Shown here one piece after another: positions 8,311-15,919 of a stretch of 64,000 nt of DNA (its first letter is position 1; every line of letters starts with the position of its first letter). The DNA comes from Bacteroidaceae bacterium. GTDB taxonomy: Bacteria; Bacteroidota; Bacteroidia; Bacteroidales; Bacteroidaceae. The notes beneath the pieces were generated by a model that was not told the DNA's origin, ran no database searches, and was given only the letters and a program-made list of their open reading frames with translations. The DNA lies in contig JAKSLJ010000004.1 in NCBI GenBank assembly GCA_024401275.1, positions 62,001 through 126,000 on the forward strand, read 5' to 3'. Position numbers and translations under genes: made by a program.

Positions 8311-8525
8311 GCTGCAAGTAGTCCTTTCTTCTTCATTAATTGCGTGAGATCATCTATAATGTATTCACGTGAGAAAGAATGCAACACATCGAAACATGGC
8401 ACAATATACCCCATGATGATATCACCCTTCTGCATGAGCCGGTAAACATCACGTGCATCGCAACCGAGGCTTTCAGCCATAATGCCCACGCAATAGATTG
8501 TGAAATTGAGGTCATCGTTCTTCAT
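8307..8525 (-). CDS. DUF3791-family protein (first gene)
   Basis: 72 residues from the ATG at 8523-8525. A longer frame starts with TTG at 8585, but the -7 box at 8583-8590 covers it, so transcription must begin after it. The sequence NFTIYCVGIMAESLGCDARD, then YRLMQKGDIIMGYIV and LHSFSREYIIDDLTQLMKK, is typical of DUF3791. It is the first gene of the operon and overlaps the DUF3990 start by four bases. In similar two-gene loci the small protein usually precedes the larger one, as in toxin-antitoxin operons. Confidence 0.8.
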   Translation of the reverse strand: MKNDDLNFTIYCVGIMAESLGCDARDVYRLMQKGDIIMGYIVPCFDVLHSFSREYIIDDLTQLMKKKGLLAA

Positions 8526-8582
8526 ACTGTTTGCTTTATTAATTTCACAGCACAACTTTGTTGTTTGTCGCGCTCTTGAGCG

Positions 8583-8590
8583 CAAAGATA
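8583..8590 (-). promoter_or_regulatory. Promoter -7 box, DUF3791/DUF3990 operon
   Basis: TATCTTTG on the minus strand fits the Bacteroidetes TAnnTTTG box. A TTG lies about 12 nt upstream, closer than usual, so the -33 element is weak. The position fixes the start of the first gene at 8525. Confidence 0.55.
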
Positions 8591-8741
8591 CAGTTTTCCC
8601 TTCAATTAACAGACATTATATAGACATAAAGTACTGATAGAGCAACGTTTTTTTAACATAAAACAACGTAAACTACAGAGCGTAGCAACTTTACTTCCAG
8701 GACAAGGAAAATCCATAGAATCGTAAGTTTTTTGCTTTTTG

Positions 8742-8773
8742 TTGCGAAAAGAAAATAAAATTGTGTAATTTTG
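8742..8773 (+). promoter_or_regulatory. topB promoter
   Basis: TAATTTTG at 8766-8773 with TTG at 8742-8744 (21-nt spacer). The ATG of topB is 19 bp after the -7 box, giving a short leader. Confidence 0.6.
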
Positions 8774-8792
8774 CACTCCCAAAACAAAAGAA

Positions 8793-10724
8793 ATGATTGT
8801 AGCAATAGCTGAGAAACCAAGCGTAGCAAGGGACATCGCAAGAATACTTGGAGCAACGAGCGCCAAGGACGGATATATTGAAGGCAACGGCTACCAGGTG
8901 ACATGGACTTATGGTCATCTGTGTACGCTGAAAGAACCGCACGACTATCTTCCGGCATGGAAGCACTGGTCGCTCGGACAACTGCCTATGATACCACCTC
9001 GCTTCGGAATCAAAGTCATTGACATGCAGCACATTACGAAGCAGTTTGCCATCGTAGAGAAACTGATGCAGCAAGCCGACAGCATAATAAACTGCGGTGA
9101 CGCCGGACAGGAAGGTGAGCTGATACAGCGCTGGGTGATGCAGAAAGCCGGTGCTAAATGTCCGGTAAAGAGACTGTGGATTTCATCAATGACAGACGAG
9201 GCAATTCGCGAAGGTTTTGCGAACCTGAAAGACCAAGCCGACTATCAGCCATTGTATTATGCAGGACTCTCTCGTGCCGTGGGCGATTGGCTCCTCGGCA
9301 TGAACGCAACTCGCTTATATACAATAAAATACGGAAGAAACCGACAGGTGCTTTCCATCGGTCGAGTACAAACCCCTACCCTAGCACTCATCGTAAACCG
9401 CCAGAAGGAAATCCAGGAGTTCAAGCCAGAGCCTTATTGGGTGCTTTCAACCATCTATCGCGACACGCTCTTCACTGCCACGAAGGGCAAGTTTACGAGC
9501 AAGGAAGAGGGCGAAGCGGCATTTGCCACAATACAAGGTAAACCGTTCAAAATCACCGATGTAGAGAAGAAGAACGGAACGGAAGCGCCACCACGACTCT
9601 ACGACCTCACTTCCCTTCAGGTTGATTGCAACAAGAAGTTCGGAATGAGTGCCGAGCAGACGCTTAATACCATACAGTCGCTCTACGAGAAGAAGCTTAC
9701 GACATATCCGCGTGTTGACACTACTTATCTCACCGACGACATGTACCCGAAGTGTCCGCAAATCCTTACCGGCATAGCTCCTTACGCTCCGCTCGTAGCA
9801 CCGCTGAACCTACAGAAACTGCCAAAGAGCAAGAAGGTGTTCGACAACTCGAAAGTGACTGACCACCACGCAATTATACCGACAGGACAAGATCCGGCAC
9901 GAGGCAATCTACAGCCGCACGAAAAGCGAGTCTTTGACCTCGTTGCCCGCCGCTTCATCTCCGTATTCTACCCTAACTGCAAGTACGCCACGACCACCGT
10001 TCTGGGTGAGGTTAGCTCAAGACCCCCTCTAACTCCCCCACAGGGGGAGGACGGCTTCGCGCAAGGGCAGAGTCAAAGTCAAAGTCAAGGTCAAAGTCAG
10101 AGTCAAAGTCTGAGTCAAGGTCTGAGTCAAGATAAACCTATTGAATTCAAGGCTACAGGCAAGATGATTCTCGATCCGGGATGGCGTAAGGTTTACGAGA
10201 AAGCACCAAAAGCGCAAGATGCCCAAGACGGCGAGCAAAAGGAAGACAAGAACGACGAAGAGAAAGTGCTGCCAAACTTCATTGTCGGTGAGCAGGGAGA
10301 GCATATTCCGACGCTCACCCAGAAGGAGACGAAAGCACCGCCATATTACACCGAGGCAACTCTTCTGCGTGCAATGGAGACAGCCGGCAAATTCGTTGAA
10401 GATGAAGAACTTCGCGCTGCCATGAAGGAGAATGGCATCGGTCGTCCGTCTTCGCGTGCAAACATCATTGAGACACTCTTCAAGCGCAACTACATTGTAA
10501 GAAAGAAAAAGCGCATTGAAGCAACCGAAACCGGCATTGAACTTATCGGACTGATAAAGGAAGAACTTCTGAAATCGTGCGAACTGACCGGCATCTGGGA
10601 GAAAAAACTCCGCGATATAGAGCATCAGAAGTACGATGCAGGACAGTTTATCAACGAGCTAAAAGAGCAGATAACAACCATCGTTCGCGACGTATTAGCC
10701 GACAATAATCCGCGAAGAATTTGA
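8793..10724 (+). CDS. topB: DNA topoisomerase III
   Basis: 643 residues; type IA topoisomerase that relaxes and decatenates DNA. The TOPRIM domain is at the start (IVAIAEKPSVARDIARIL; NCGDAGQEGELIQRW with the acidic D-x-E), followed by the TOP1Ac region. The catalytic tyrosine is Y305 in KKLTTYPRVDTTYL. GRVQTPTLALIVNRQ is also diagnostic. Between TTVLGEV and the conserved KATGKMILDPGW there is an extra segment of about 35 residues. It is made of a GC-rich palindrome (RPPLTPPQGED) and a Gln/Ser hexamer array (SQSQSQGQSQSQSLSQ). Both keep the frame and lie at a surface loop position, so the enzyme is probably active. No C-terminal zinc fingers are seen. Confidence 0.95.
   Translation: MIVAIAEKPSVARDIARILGATSAKDGYIEGNGYQVTWTYGHLCTLKEPHDYLPAWKHWSLGQLPMIPPRFGIKVIDMQHITKQFAIVEKLMQQADSIINCGDAGQEGELIQRWVMQKAGAKCPVKRLWISSMTDEAIREGFANLKDQADYQPLYYAGLSRAVGDWLLGMNATRLYTIKYGRNRQVLSIGRVQTPTLALIVNRQKEIQEFKPEPYWVLSTIYRDTLFTATKGKFTSKEEGEAAFATIQGKPFKITDVEKKNGTEAPPRLYDLTSLQVDCNKKFGMSAEQTLNTIQSLYEKKLTTYPRVDTTYLTDDMYPKCPQILTGIAPYAPLVAPLNLQKLPKSKKVFDNSKVTDHHAIIPTGQDPARGNLQPHEKRVFDLVARRFISVFYPNCKYATTTVLGEVSSRPPLTPPQGEDGFAQGQSQSQSQGQSQSQSLSQGLSQDKPIEFKATGKMILDPGWRKVYEKAPKAQDAQDGEQKEDKNDEEKVLPNFIVGEQGEHIPTLTQKETKAPPYYTEATLLRAMETAGKFVEDEELRAAMKENGIGRPSSRANIIETLFKRNYIVRKKKRIEATETGIELIGLIKEELLKSCELTGIWEKKLRDIEHQKYDAGQFINELKEQITTIVRDVLADNNPRRI
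10021..10050 (+). repeat. GC-rich palindrome copy a (in topB)
   Basis: CTCCCCC (10033-10039), ACA loop, GGGGGAG (10043-10049), preceded by the tail GACCCCCTCTAA. It is nearly identical over about 33 bp, in opposite orientation, to the copy in mnmA at 24390-24423. It reads in frame as RPPLTPPQGED. Confidence 0.8.
10071..10131 (+). repeat. Hexanucleotide array in topB
   Basis: About ten degenerate copies of AGTCAA (variants GGTCAA, AGTCAG, AGTCTG, GGTCTG) encode alternating Ser-Gln and Gly-Gln/Ser-Leu. A six-base period means gain or loss of units cannot shift the frame. Confidence 0.85.
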
Positions 10725-10760
10725 CCTAAATATTATTTTTTGTTAAATGTCGTAGGGAAA

Positions 10761-10792
10761 TTTGTGGATTTGCGGGATTTTTAGTAATTTTG
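10761..10792 (+). promoter_or_regulatory. purL promoter
   Basis: TTTG at 10761-10764, 20-nt spacer, TAATTTTG at 10785-10792. A leader of about 90 nt follows before the ATG at 10887; I see no recognisable riboswitch in it. Confidence 0.65.
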
Positions 10793-10886
10793 CGCCCGTA
10801 TTTTATGTATTTATTCTATTACATAGAATGCACGGAAACAAGATAATATAAAAATCACTATAAAGCATACTGCCACATAAGTCCGT

Positions 10887-13800
10887 ATGATTAAATTCTT
10901 TCAAACCAAAGGCAGCGTAGTCGCTGCAGCTCTCAACCATCAGCCTTCAGCAGAGGAAACAGCTGCTATGGAATGGCTCTTCGATGGTAAAGTCATTAAC
11001 GAAGATTGTCTTCAGGGTTACTTCGTAGGTCCTCGCCGCGAGATGATTACTCCATGGAGTACCAACGCCGTTGAGATCACTCAGAACATGAGTCTCCAAG
11101 GCGTTCAGCGTATTGAGGAATACTTCAAGGTGGATTCTGCCGATGCAGAGCACGACCCAATGCTCCAGCGTATGTACGAAGGTCTCGACCAGAAGATTTT
11201 CGATGTGAACATCCAGCCTGAGCCTATCAAGCATGTTGACAATCTTGAGGAATACAACGAGACAGAAGGTCTTGCACTTTCTGCTGAAGAGATTGAGTAT
11301 CTCCACAAGGTGGAAGGCCAGCTCGGTCGTCCATTGACAGACTCTGAAATCTTTGGTTTCGCTCAGATCAACTCTGAGCACTGCCGCCACAAGATTTTCG
11401 GTGGCGTATTCATCATTGACGGTGAGGAAAAGCCTTCTTCACTCTTCTCAATGATCAAGAAGACTACAAAGGAGAATCCACACAAGATTCTCTCTGCATA
11501 CAAGGATAACGTAGCATTCTCTGAAGGTCCAAAGGTAGAGCAGTTCGCTCCAAAGGATCAGACAACTTCGGACTTCTTCGAGGTTAAGGAGGTAGAATCC
11601 GTTATCTCTCTCAAGGCAGAAACTCACAACTTCCCAACAACTGTTGAACCTTTCAACGGTGCCGCAACAGGTACTGGTGGTGAAATCCGCGACCGTATGG
11701 GTGGTGGTGTTGGTTCTTGGCCTATCGCTGGTACAGCCGTTTACATGACAGCTTACCCTCGCAAGGAATCTACAGAAAACGCTTGGGAGCAGATTCTTCC
11801 TGTTCGCAAGTGGCTTTACCAGACACCAGAGCAGATTCTTATCAAGGCTTCAAACGGTGCTTCCGACTTCGGTAACAAGTTCGGTCAGCCACTGATCACT
11901 GGTTCCGTGCTTACTTTCGAGCATCAGGAAGGTGAAGAGAAGTATGCTTACGACAAGGTTATCATGCTTGCCGGTGGTGTTGGTTACGGCACTAAGCGCG
12001 ACTGTCTCAAGAAGGAGCCTCAGAAGGGCAACAAGGTTGTCGTTGTAGGTGGTGATAACTACCGCATCGGTCTTGGTGGTGGTTCTGTTTCTTCAGTAGA
12101 TACAGGTCGCTACACAAGTGGTATTGAACTCAATGCCGTACAGCGTGCAAACCCAGAAATGCAGAAGCGTGCTTACAACCTCGTTCGCGCTCTTTGTGAA
12201 GATGTTGAAAACCCAGTTGTTTCTATCCACGACCATGGTTCAGCAGGTCATGTAAACTGTCTCTCTGAGCTCGTTGAGGAGTGTGGTGGTGAGATTGATA
12301 TGACAAAACTTCCTATCGGCGACCAGACTCTTTCTTCTAAGGAAATCATTGCAAACGAGAGCCAGGAGCGTATGGGATTGCTCATCGACGAGAAGCATAT
12401 TGACCGCGTTCGTCAGATTGCAGAGCGTGAGCGTGCTCCGCTGTATGTTGTCGGTGAGACTACTGGCGATGCTCACTTCTCATTCAAGCAGGGCGACGGT
12501 GTTAAGCCATTCGACCTCGATGTTGCCCAGATGTTCGGTCACTCTCCTGTAACTTACATGAAGGACGAGACTGTTGAGCGCCTCTATCGCAATGCAGAAT
12601 ACAAGGCAGAAAACCTTGAAACATATATTAAGGATGTTCTCAAGCTCGAGGCTGTGGCTTGTAAGGACTGGTTGACAAACAAGGTTGACCGCTCCGTAAC
12701 AGGTAAGATTGCCCGTCAGCAGTGCCAGGGTGAGATTCAGTTGCCACTCTCTGACTGCGGTGTCGTTGCACTCGATTACCGTGGAAAGACAGGTATCGCG
12801 ACTGCTCTCGGTCACGCTCCACAGGCAGGTCTTGCTTCTCCTGAGGCTGGTTCTGTTCTCTCTGTAGCAGAATCTCTCACAAACCTCGTGTTCGCTCCAC
12901 TCACAGACGGACTTGATAGCGTTTCACTTTCAGCAAACTGGATGTGGCCTTGCCGCTCACAGAAGGGTGAGGACGCTCGTCTCTATGCTGCTGTTAAGGC
13001 ACTTTCAGACTTCTGCTGCGAGATTGGCGTGAATGTTCCTACTGGTAAGGACTCTCTCTCAATGACCCAGAAGTATCCTGACGGAAGCAAGATTATTGCT
13101 CCTGGTACAGTGATTGTTTCTTCTGGCGGTGAGGTTTCAAATATCCGTGGCGTTGTTTCTCCTGTGCTCAACCGCGATGAGGACACAATGCTCTTCCACA
13201 TCGACTTCTCTTACGACCAGCATCGTCTCGGTGGTTCTGCTTTCGCTCAGAGCCTCGGCTTCGTTGGTTCGGATGTTCCGACTGTTGTAAACCCAACATA
13301 CTTCGCTGATGCCTTTGAGGCAGTTCAGTCACTCATTAAGAAGGGTATCGTACTCGCAGGACACGACATCTCTGCCGGTGGTCTCGCTACTACTCTCCTC
13401 GAAATGACATTCGCTAACGCATATCGCTCAGGTATCGCTAACGATCTCTATATCAACCTTGACGGTATTACTGATGGCGATGTTGTGAAGACTCTCTTCG
13501 CAGAGAACCCTGGTGTTGTCATCCAGATTAAGGAAGCTGACAAGCAGCGCTTCTTCGATGTAATGGAAGACCTCGAAGTGCAGTATGCTTACATCGGTAA
13601 GCCAGCCAAGATTTCTGCTGCCGACGGTTCTGAGAAGCGTGTTGTTGATATCTACAACGGCGAGGCAAAGGTAGCAAGCCTCAACATCGACGAGATGCGC
13701 GAGACTTGGTACGAGACTTCTCACCTCCTCGACCGCAAGCAGAGCTTCAACGGCATGGCAGACGAGCGTGCTAAGAACTACGCTAATCAGCCACTCGAGT

Positions 13801-14636
13801 TCAAGTTCAACGCTGACTTCACTGGTAAGCTTGAGCAGTTCGGCCTTGAGAAGAACCTCGGTTCACGCAAGGTTGGCGAGCGTCCTGTAGCTGCAATCAT
13901 CCGTGAGAAGGGTACTAACGGTGAGCGTGAAATGGCTTACACTCTCTATCTCGCAGGCTTCGATGTAAAGGATGTCATGATGACAGACCTTATCACAGGT
14001 CGCGAAACTCTCGAGGAAGTTCAGATGATTGTCTTCTGCGGTGGTTTCTCTAACTCAGACGTTCTCGGTTCTGCAAAGGGTTGGGCTGGTGCATTCCTCT
14101 ACAATCCAAAGGCAAAGGAAGCTCTCGACAAGTTCTACGCTCGCAAGGACACAATGTCTCTCGGTATCTGTAACGGTTGTCAGCTCATGGTTGAGCTTAA
14201 CCTCATCAACCCAGAGCACGAGCAGCGTTCACGCATGCTTCACAACACATCTCATAAGTTCGAGTCAACATACGTTGGTCTCCGCATCGCTCAGGACACT
14301 AACTCTATCATGCTCAGCAGCTTGAAGGGCAACAAGATTGGTGTTTGGGTGGCTCACGGTGAAGGCAAGTTCTACCTCCCAGAGAATGTTGAGAACTACG
14401 ACATCGCAGCTCAGTACAACTACTCTACATACCCAGGCAACCCTAACGGCTCTGACTATTCAGCAGCTGCTATCTGCTCTAAGGACGGACGTCATCTCGC
14501 AATGATGCCACACCCAGAGCGTGCAATATTCCCTTGGCAGTGTGCTAACTATCCTGCAGACCGCCGCTTCGAGGAAATCACTCCTTGGGTTGAAGCTTTC
14601 GTGAATGCAAGAAAGTGGTGTGAGAAGCAAAAATAG
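10887..14636 (+). CDS. purL: Phosphoribosylformylglycinamidine synthase
   Basis: 1249 residues, the long single-chain form of FGAM synthase (purine biosynthesis: FGAR + Gln + ATP to FGAM). The central synthetase part has SVISLKAETHNFPTTVEPF, TGTGGEIRDRMGGG and VVSIHDHGSAGHVNCLSELV. A second half repeats the PurM-like fold (PTGKDSLSMTQKYPDGS, GHDISAGGLATTLLEM). The C-terminal class I glutaminase has its nucleophile at C1095 in SLGICNGCQLMVEL and PHPERAIFPWQ near the end. Codon use is strongly biased (CTC, AAG, GCT), which suggests high expression. Its stop is three bases before chrA1. Confidence 0.97.
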   Translation: MIKFFQTKGSVVAAALNHQPSAEETAAMEWLFDGKVINEDCLQGYFVGPRREMITPWSTNAVEITQNMSLQGVQRIEEYFKVDSADAEHDPMLQRMYEGLDQKIFDVNIQPEPIKHVDNLEEYNETEGLALSAEEIEYLHKVEGQLGRPLTDSEIFGFAQINSEHCRHKIFGGVFIIDGEEKPSSLFSMIKKTTKENPHKILSAYKDNVAFSEGPKVEQFAPKDQTTSDFFEVKEVESVISLKAETHNFPTTVEPFNGAATGTGGEIRDRMGGGVGSWPIAGTAVYMTAYPRKESTENAWEQILPVRKWLYQTPEQILIKASNGASDFGNKFGQPLITGSVLTFEHQEGEEKYAYDKVIMLAGGVGYGTKRDCLKKEPQKGNKVVVVGGDNYRIGLGGGSVSSVDTGRYTSGIELNAVQRANPEMQKRAYNLVRALCEDVENPVVSIHDHGSAGHVNCLSELVEECGGEIDMTKLPIGDQTLSSKEIIANESQERMGLLIDEKHIDRVRQIAERERAPLYVVGETTGDAHFSFKQGDGVKPFDLDVAQMFGHSPVTYMKDETVERLYRNAEYKAENLETYIKDVLKLEAVACKDWLTNKVDRSVTGKIARQQCQGEIQLPLSDCGVVALDYRGKTGIATALGHAPQAGLASPEAGSVLSVAESLTNLVFAPLTDGLDSVSLSANWMWPCRSQKGEDARLYAAVKALSDFCCEIGVNVPTGKDSLSMTQKYPDGSKIIAPGTVIVSSGGEVSNIRGVVSPVLNRDEDTMLFHIDFSYDQHRLGGSAFAQSLGFVGSDVPTVVNPTYFADAFEAVQSLIKKGIVLAGHDISAGGLATTLLEMTFANAYRSGIANDLYINLDGITDGDVVKTLFAENPGVVIQIKEADKQRFFDVMEDLEVQYAYIGKPAKISAADGSEKRVVDIYNGEAKVASLNIDEMRETWYETSHLLDRKQSFNGMADERAKNYANQPLEFKFNADFTGKLEQFGLEKNLGSRKVGERPVAAIIREKGTNGEREMAYTLYLAGFDVKDVMMTDLITGRETLEEVQMIVFCGGFSNSDVLGSAKGWAGAFLYNPKAKEALDKFYARKDTMSLGICNGCQLMVELNLINPEHEQRSRMLHNTSHKFESTYVGLRIAQDTNSIMLSSLKGNKIGVWVAHGEGKFYLPENVENYDIAAQYNYSTYPGNPNGSDYSAAAICSKDGRHLAMMPHPERAIFPWQCANYPADRRFEEITPWVEAFVNARKWCEKQK

Positions 14637-14639
14637 GAC

Positions 14640-15239
14640 ATGCAAGAAAATTCCTCTTCACAAAACATATCTCACCCCCTCCCCCTAAACGGGGAGGGGG
14701 CTGGGGGGAGAGGCTTGTTCTCTCTCTTCAGTTGTTTCTTCACCATTGGTCTTTTCACCATTGGCGGTGGCTATGCCATGATTCCGCTGATGCAGGAAAA
14801 GATCATTGACAAGAACAAATGGATTGAGAAGGGCGAGTTCCTCGACTTGATTGCCATTGCGCAGAGCTGTCCTGGAGTATTTGCCATAAACATTGCCATA
14901 TTCGTAGGCTATAAGCTGAACAAGATAAAAGGCTCTATCGCAGCGTGTCTCGGAGCAGCCTTGCCTTCGTTCCTTATCATACTGCCTATAGCAATATTCT
15001 TCACGCAGTTTAAGGATCTGCCAATTGTAAAGTCCATCTTTGCCGGCATTCGTCCGGCTGTGGTAGCTCTCATTGCAGTGCCGACATTCAAGCTCGCAAA
15101 GTCAGCCAATATCACATGGAAGACTGTCTGGATTCCAATCCTTTCGGCTCTCCTCATCTGGCTACTCGGTGTCTCGCCTATATATATAATAATGTGTGCC
15201 GGCGTGGCTGGGTATGTTTGGGGGAAAAGCAAGTCTTAA
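14640..15239 (+). CDS. Chromate transporter, first half
   Basis: 199 residues, a short-chain CHR (ChrA) family protein. The domain starts at about residue 28 with LFSLFSCFFTIGLFTIGGGYAM, followed by the conserved WIEKGEFLDLIAIAQSCPG. Several hydrophobic segments indicate an inner-membrane protein. Short-chain CHR proteins occur as adjacent pairs that together equal one long ChrA, and the partner is the next gene. The first 27 residues (including HPLPLNGEGAGGRG) are encoded by a GC-rich palindrome and look like an added N-terminus; the original start may have been displaced. In the family, chromate or sulfate efflux is the known activity; here it is an inference. Confidence 0.88.
   Translation: MQENSSSQNISHPLPLNGEGAGGRGLFSLFSCFFTIGLFTIGGGYAMIPLMQEKIIDKNKWIEKGEFLDLIAIAQSCPGVFAINIAIFVGYKLNKIKGSIAACLGAALPSFLIILPIAIFFTQFKDLPIVKSIFAGIRPAVVALIAVPTFKLAKSANITWKTVWIPILSALLIWLLGVSPIYIIMCAGVAGYVWGKSKS
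14671..14713 (+). repeat. GC-rich palindrome copy b (chrA1 5' end)
   Basis: Perfect 10-bp stem CCCCCTCCCC (14675-14684) / GGGGAGGGGG (14691-14700), loop CTAAAC, then a GGGGGGAG tail. It lies within the first codons of chrA1 and is read through in frame. Confidence 0.75.
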
Positions 15240-15266
15240 ATTAAACTTTATAAAACTAATAAACAT

Positions 15267-15297
15267 CCCTCCCTTGGGGAGGGCTTGGGTGGGCTCC
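15267..15297 (+). repeat. GC-rich palindrome copy c (before chrA2)
   Basis: CCCTCCC (15267-15273), TTG loop, GGGAGGG (15277-15283), then a GGGTGGGCTCC tail that ends two bases before the chrA2 ATG. It fills half of the 59-bp gap between the two chrA genes and could affect translation of the second. Confidence 0.75.
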
Positions 15298-15298
15298 T

Positions 15299-15892
15299 AT
15301 GATTTTCCTAAAGCTCTTCTATACATTCTTTTCCATCGGTCTCTTCGGTTTCGGAGGAGGCTATGGAATGCTGTCGCTTATCCAGAATGAGGTTGTACGC
15401 ACCCATAAATGGATGAGTTCAGGAGAGTTTACGGACATAGTTGCTGTTTCGCAGATGACGCCAGGACCGATAGGCATAAACTCCGCGACATATTGCGGCT
15501 ATACCGCTGTGCATCACGAGTTTGCAGACAGTATGTCGGGCGCATCGCTTGAGGCAATATCTGTTCTCGGCAGCATCACAGCAACATTCGCTGTCGTTCT
15601 GCCTTCGCTTATTCTGATGCTCCTGATAGCGATGCTCTTCCTGAGATTCATGAAGACAAAGCCTGTTCAGGATATCTTCAAGGCATTGCGACCTGTTGTC
15701 GTCGGACTTCTCGGCTCTGCCGTGTTGCTCCTGATGACGAAAGAAAACTTCTCTGCACCAGACGAGAATCTATTCCAATTCATAGTATCATGTCTCCTCT
15801 TCGGTGGAGCATTCGTCTGCGTGTGGTTCAAATGGATCAGTCCAATAAAAACAATCTGCATCTGCGCGATTATAGGCGCGTTGCTACTTTAG
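15299..15892 (+). CDS. Chromate transporter, second half
   Basis: 197 residues, the second short-chain CHR protein. It starts MIFLKLFYTFFSIGLFGFGG, then GGYGMLSLIQNEVV, WMSSGEFTDIVAVSQMTPGPIG and NSATYCGY, the typical C-half motif. Several membrane helices follow (VLPSLILMLLIAMLFLRF and others). It very probably works with the previous gene as a heteromeric inner-membrane anion transporter. The start codon lies two bases after a GC-rich palindrome, so initiation may depend on its folding. Confidence 0.88.
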   Translation: MIFLKLFYTFFSIGLFGFGGGYGMLSLIQNEVVRTHKWMSSGEFTDIVAVSQMTPGPIGINSATYCGYTAVHHEFADSMSGASLEAISVLGSITATFAVVLPSLILMLLIAMLFLRFMKTKPVQDIFKALRPVVVGLLGSAVLLLMTKENFSAPDENLFQFIVSCLLFGGAFVCVWFKWISPIKTICICAIIGALLL

Positions 15893-15919
15893 GACTACAA
15901 TTGTAATAAATAAAAGAAT

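Noticed and set aside
10029-10625. 198-codon frame opposite topB
   Set aside because: Antisense to conserved topoisomerase sequence; the repeat array gives it an artificial Leu/Thr run.
10793-10886. Purine riboswitch in the purL leader
   Set aside because: The leader does not show the conserved junction bases or the two kissing loops of a purine riboswitch.
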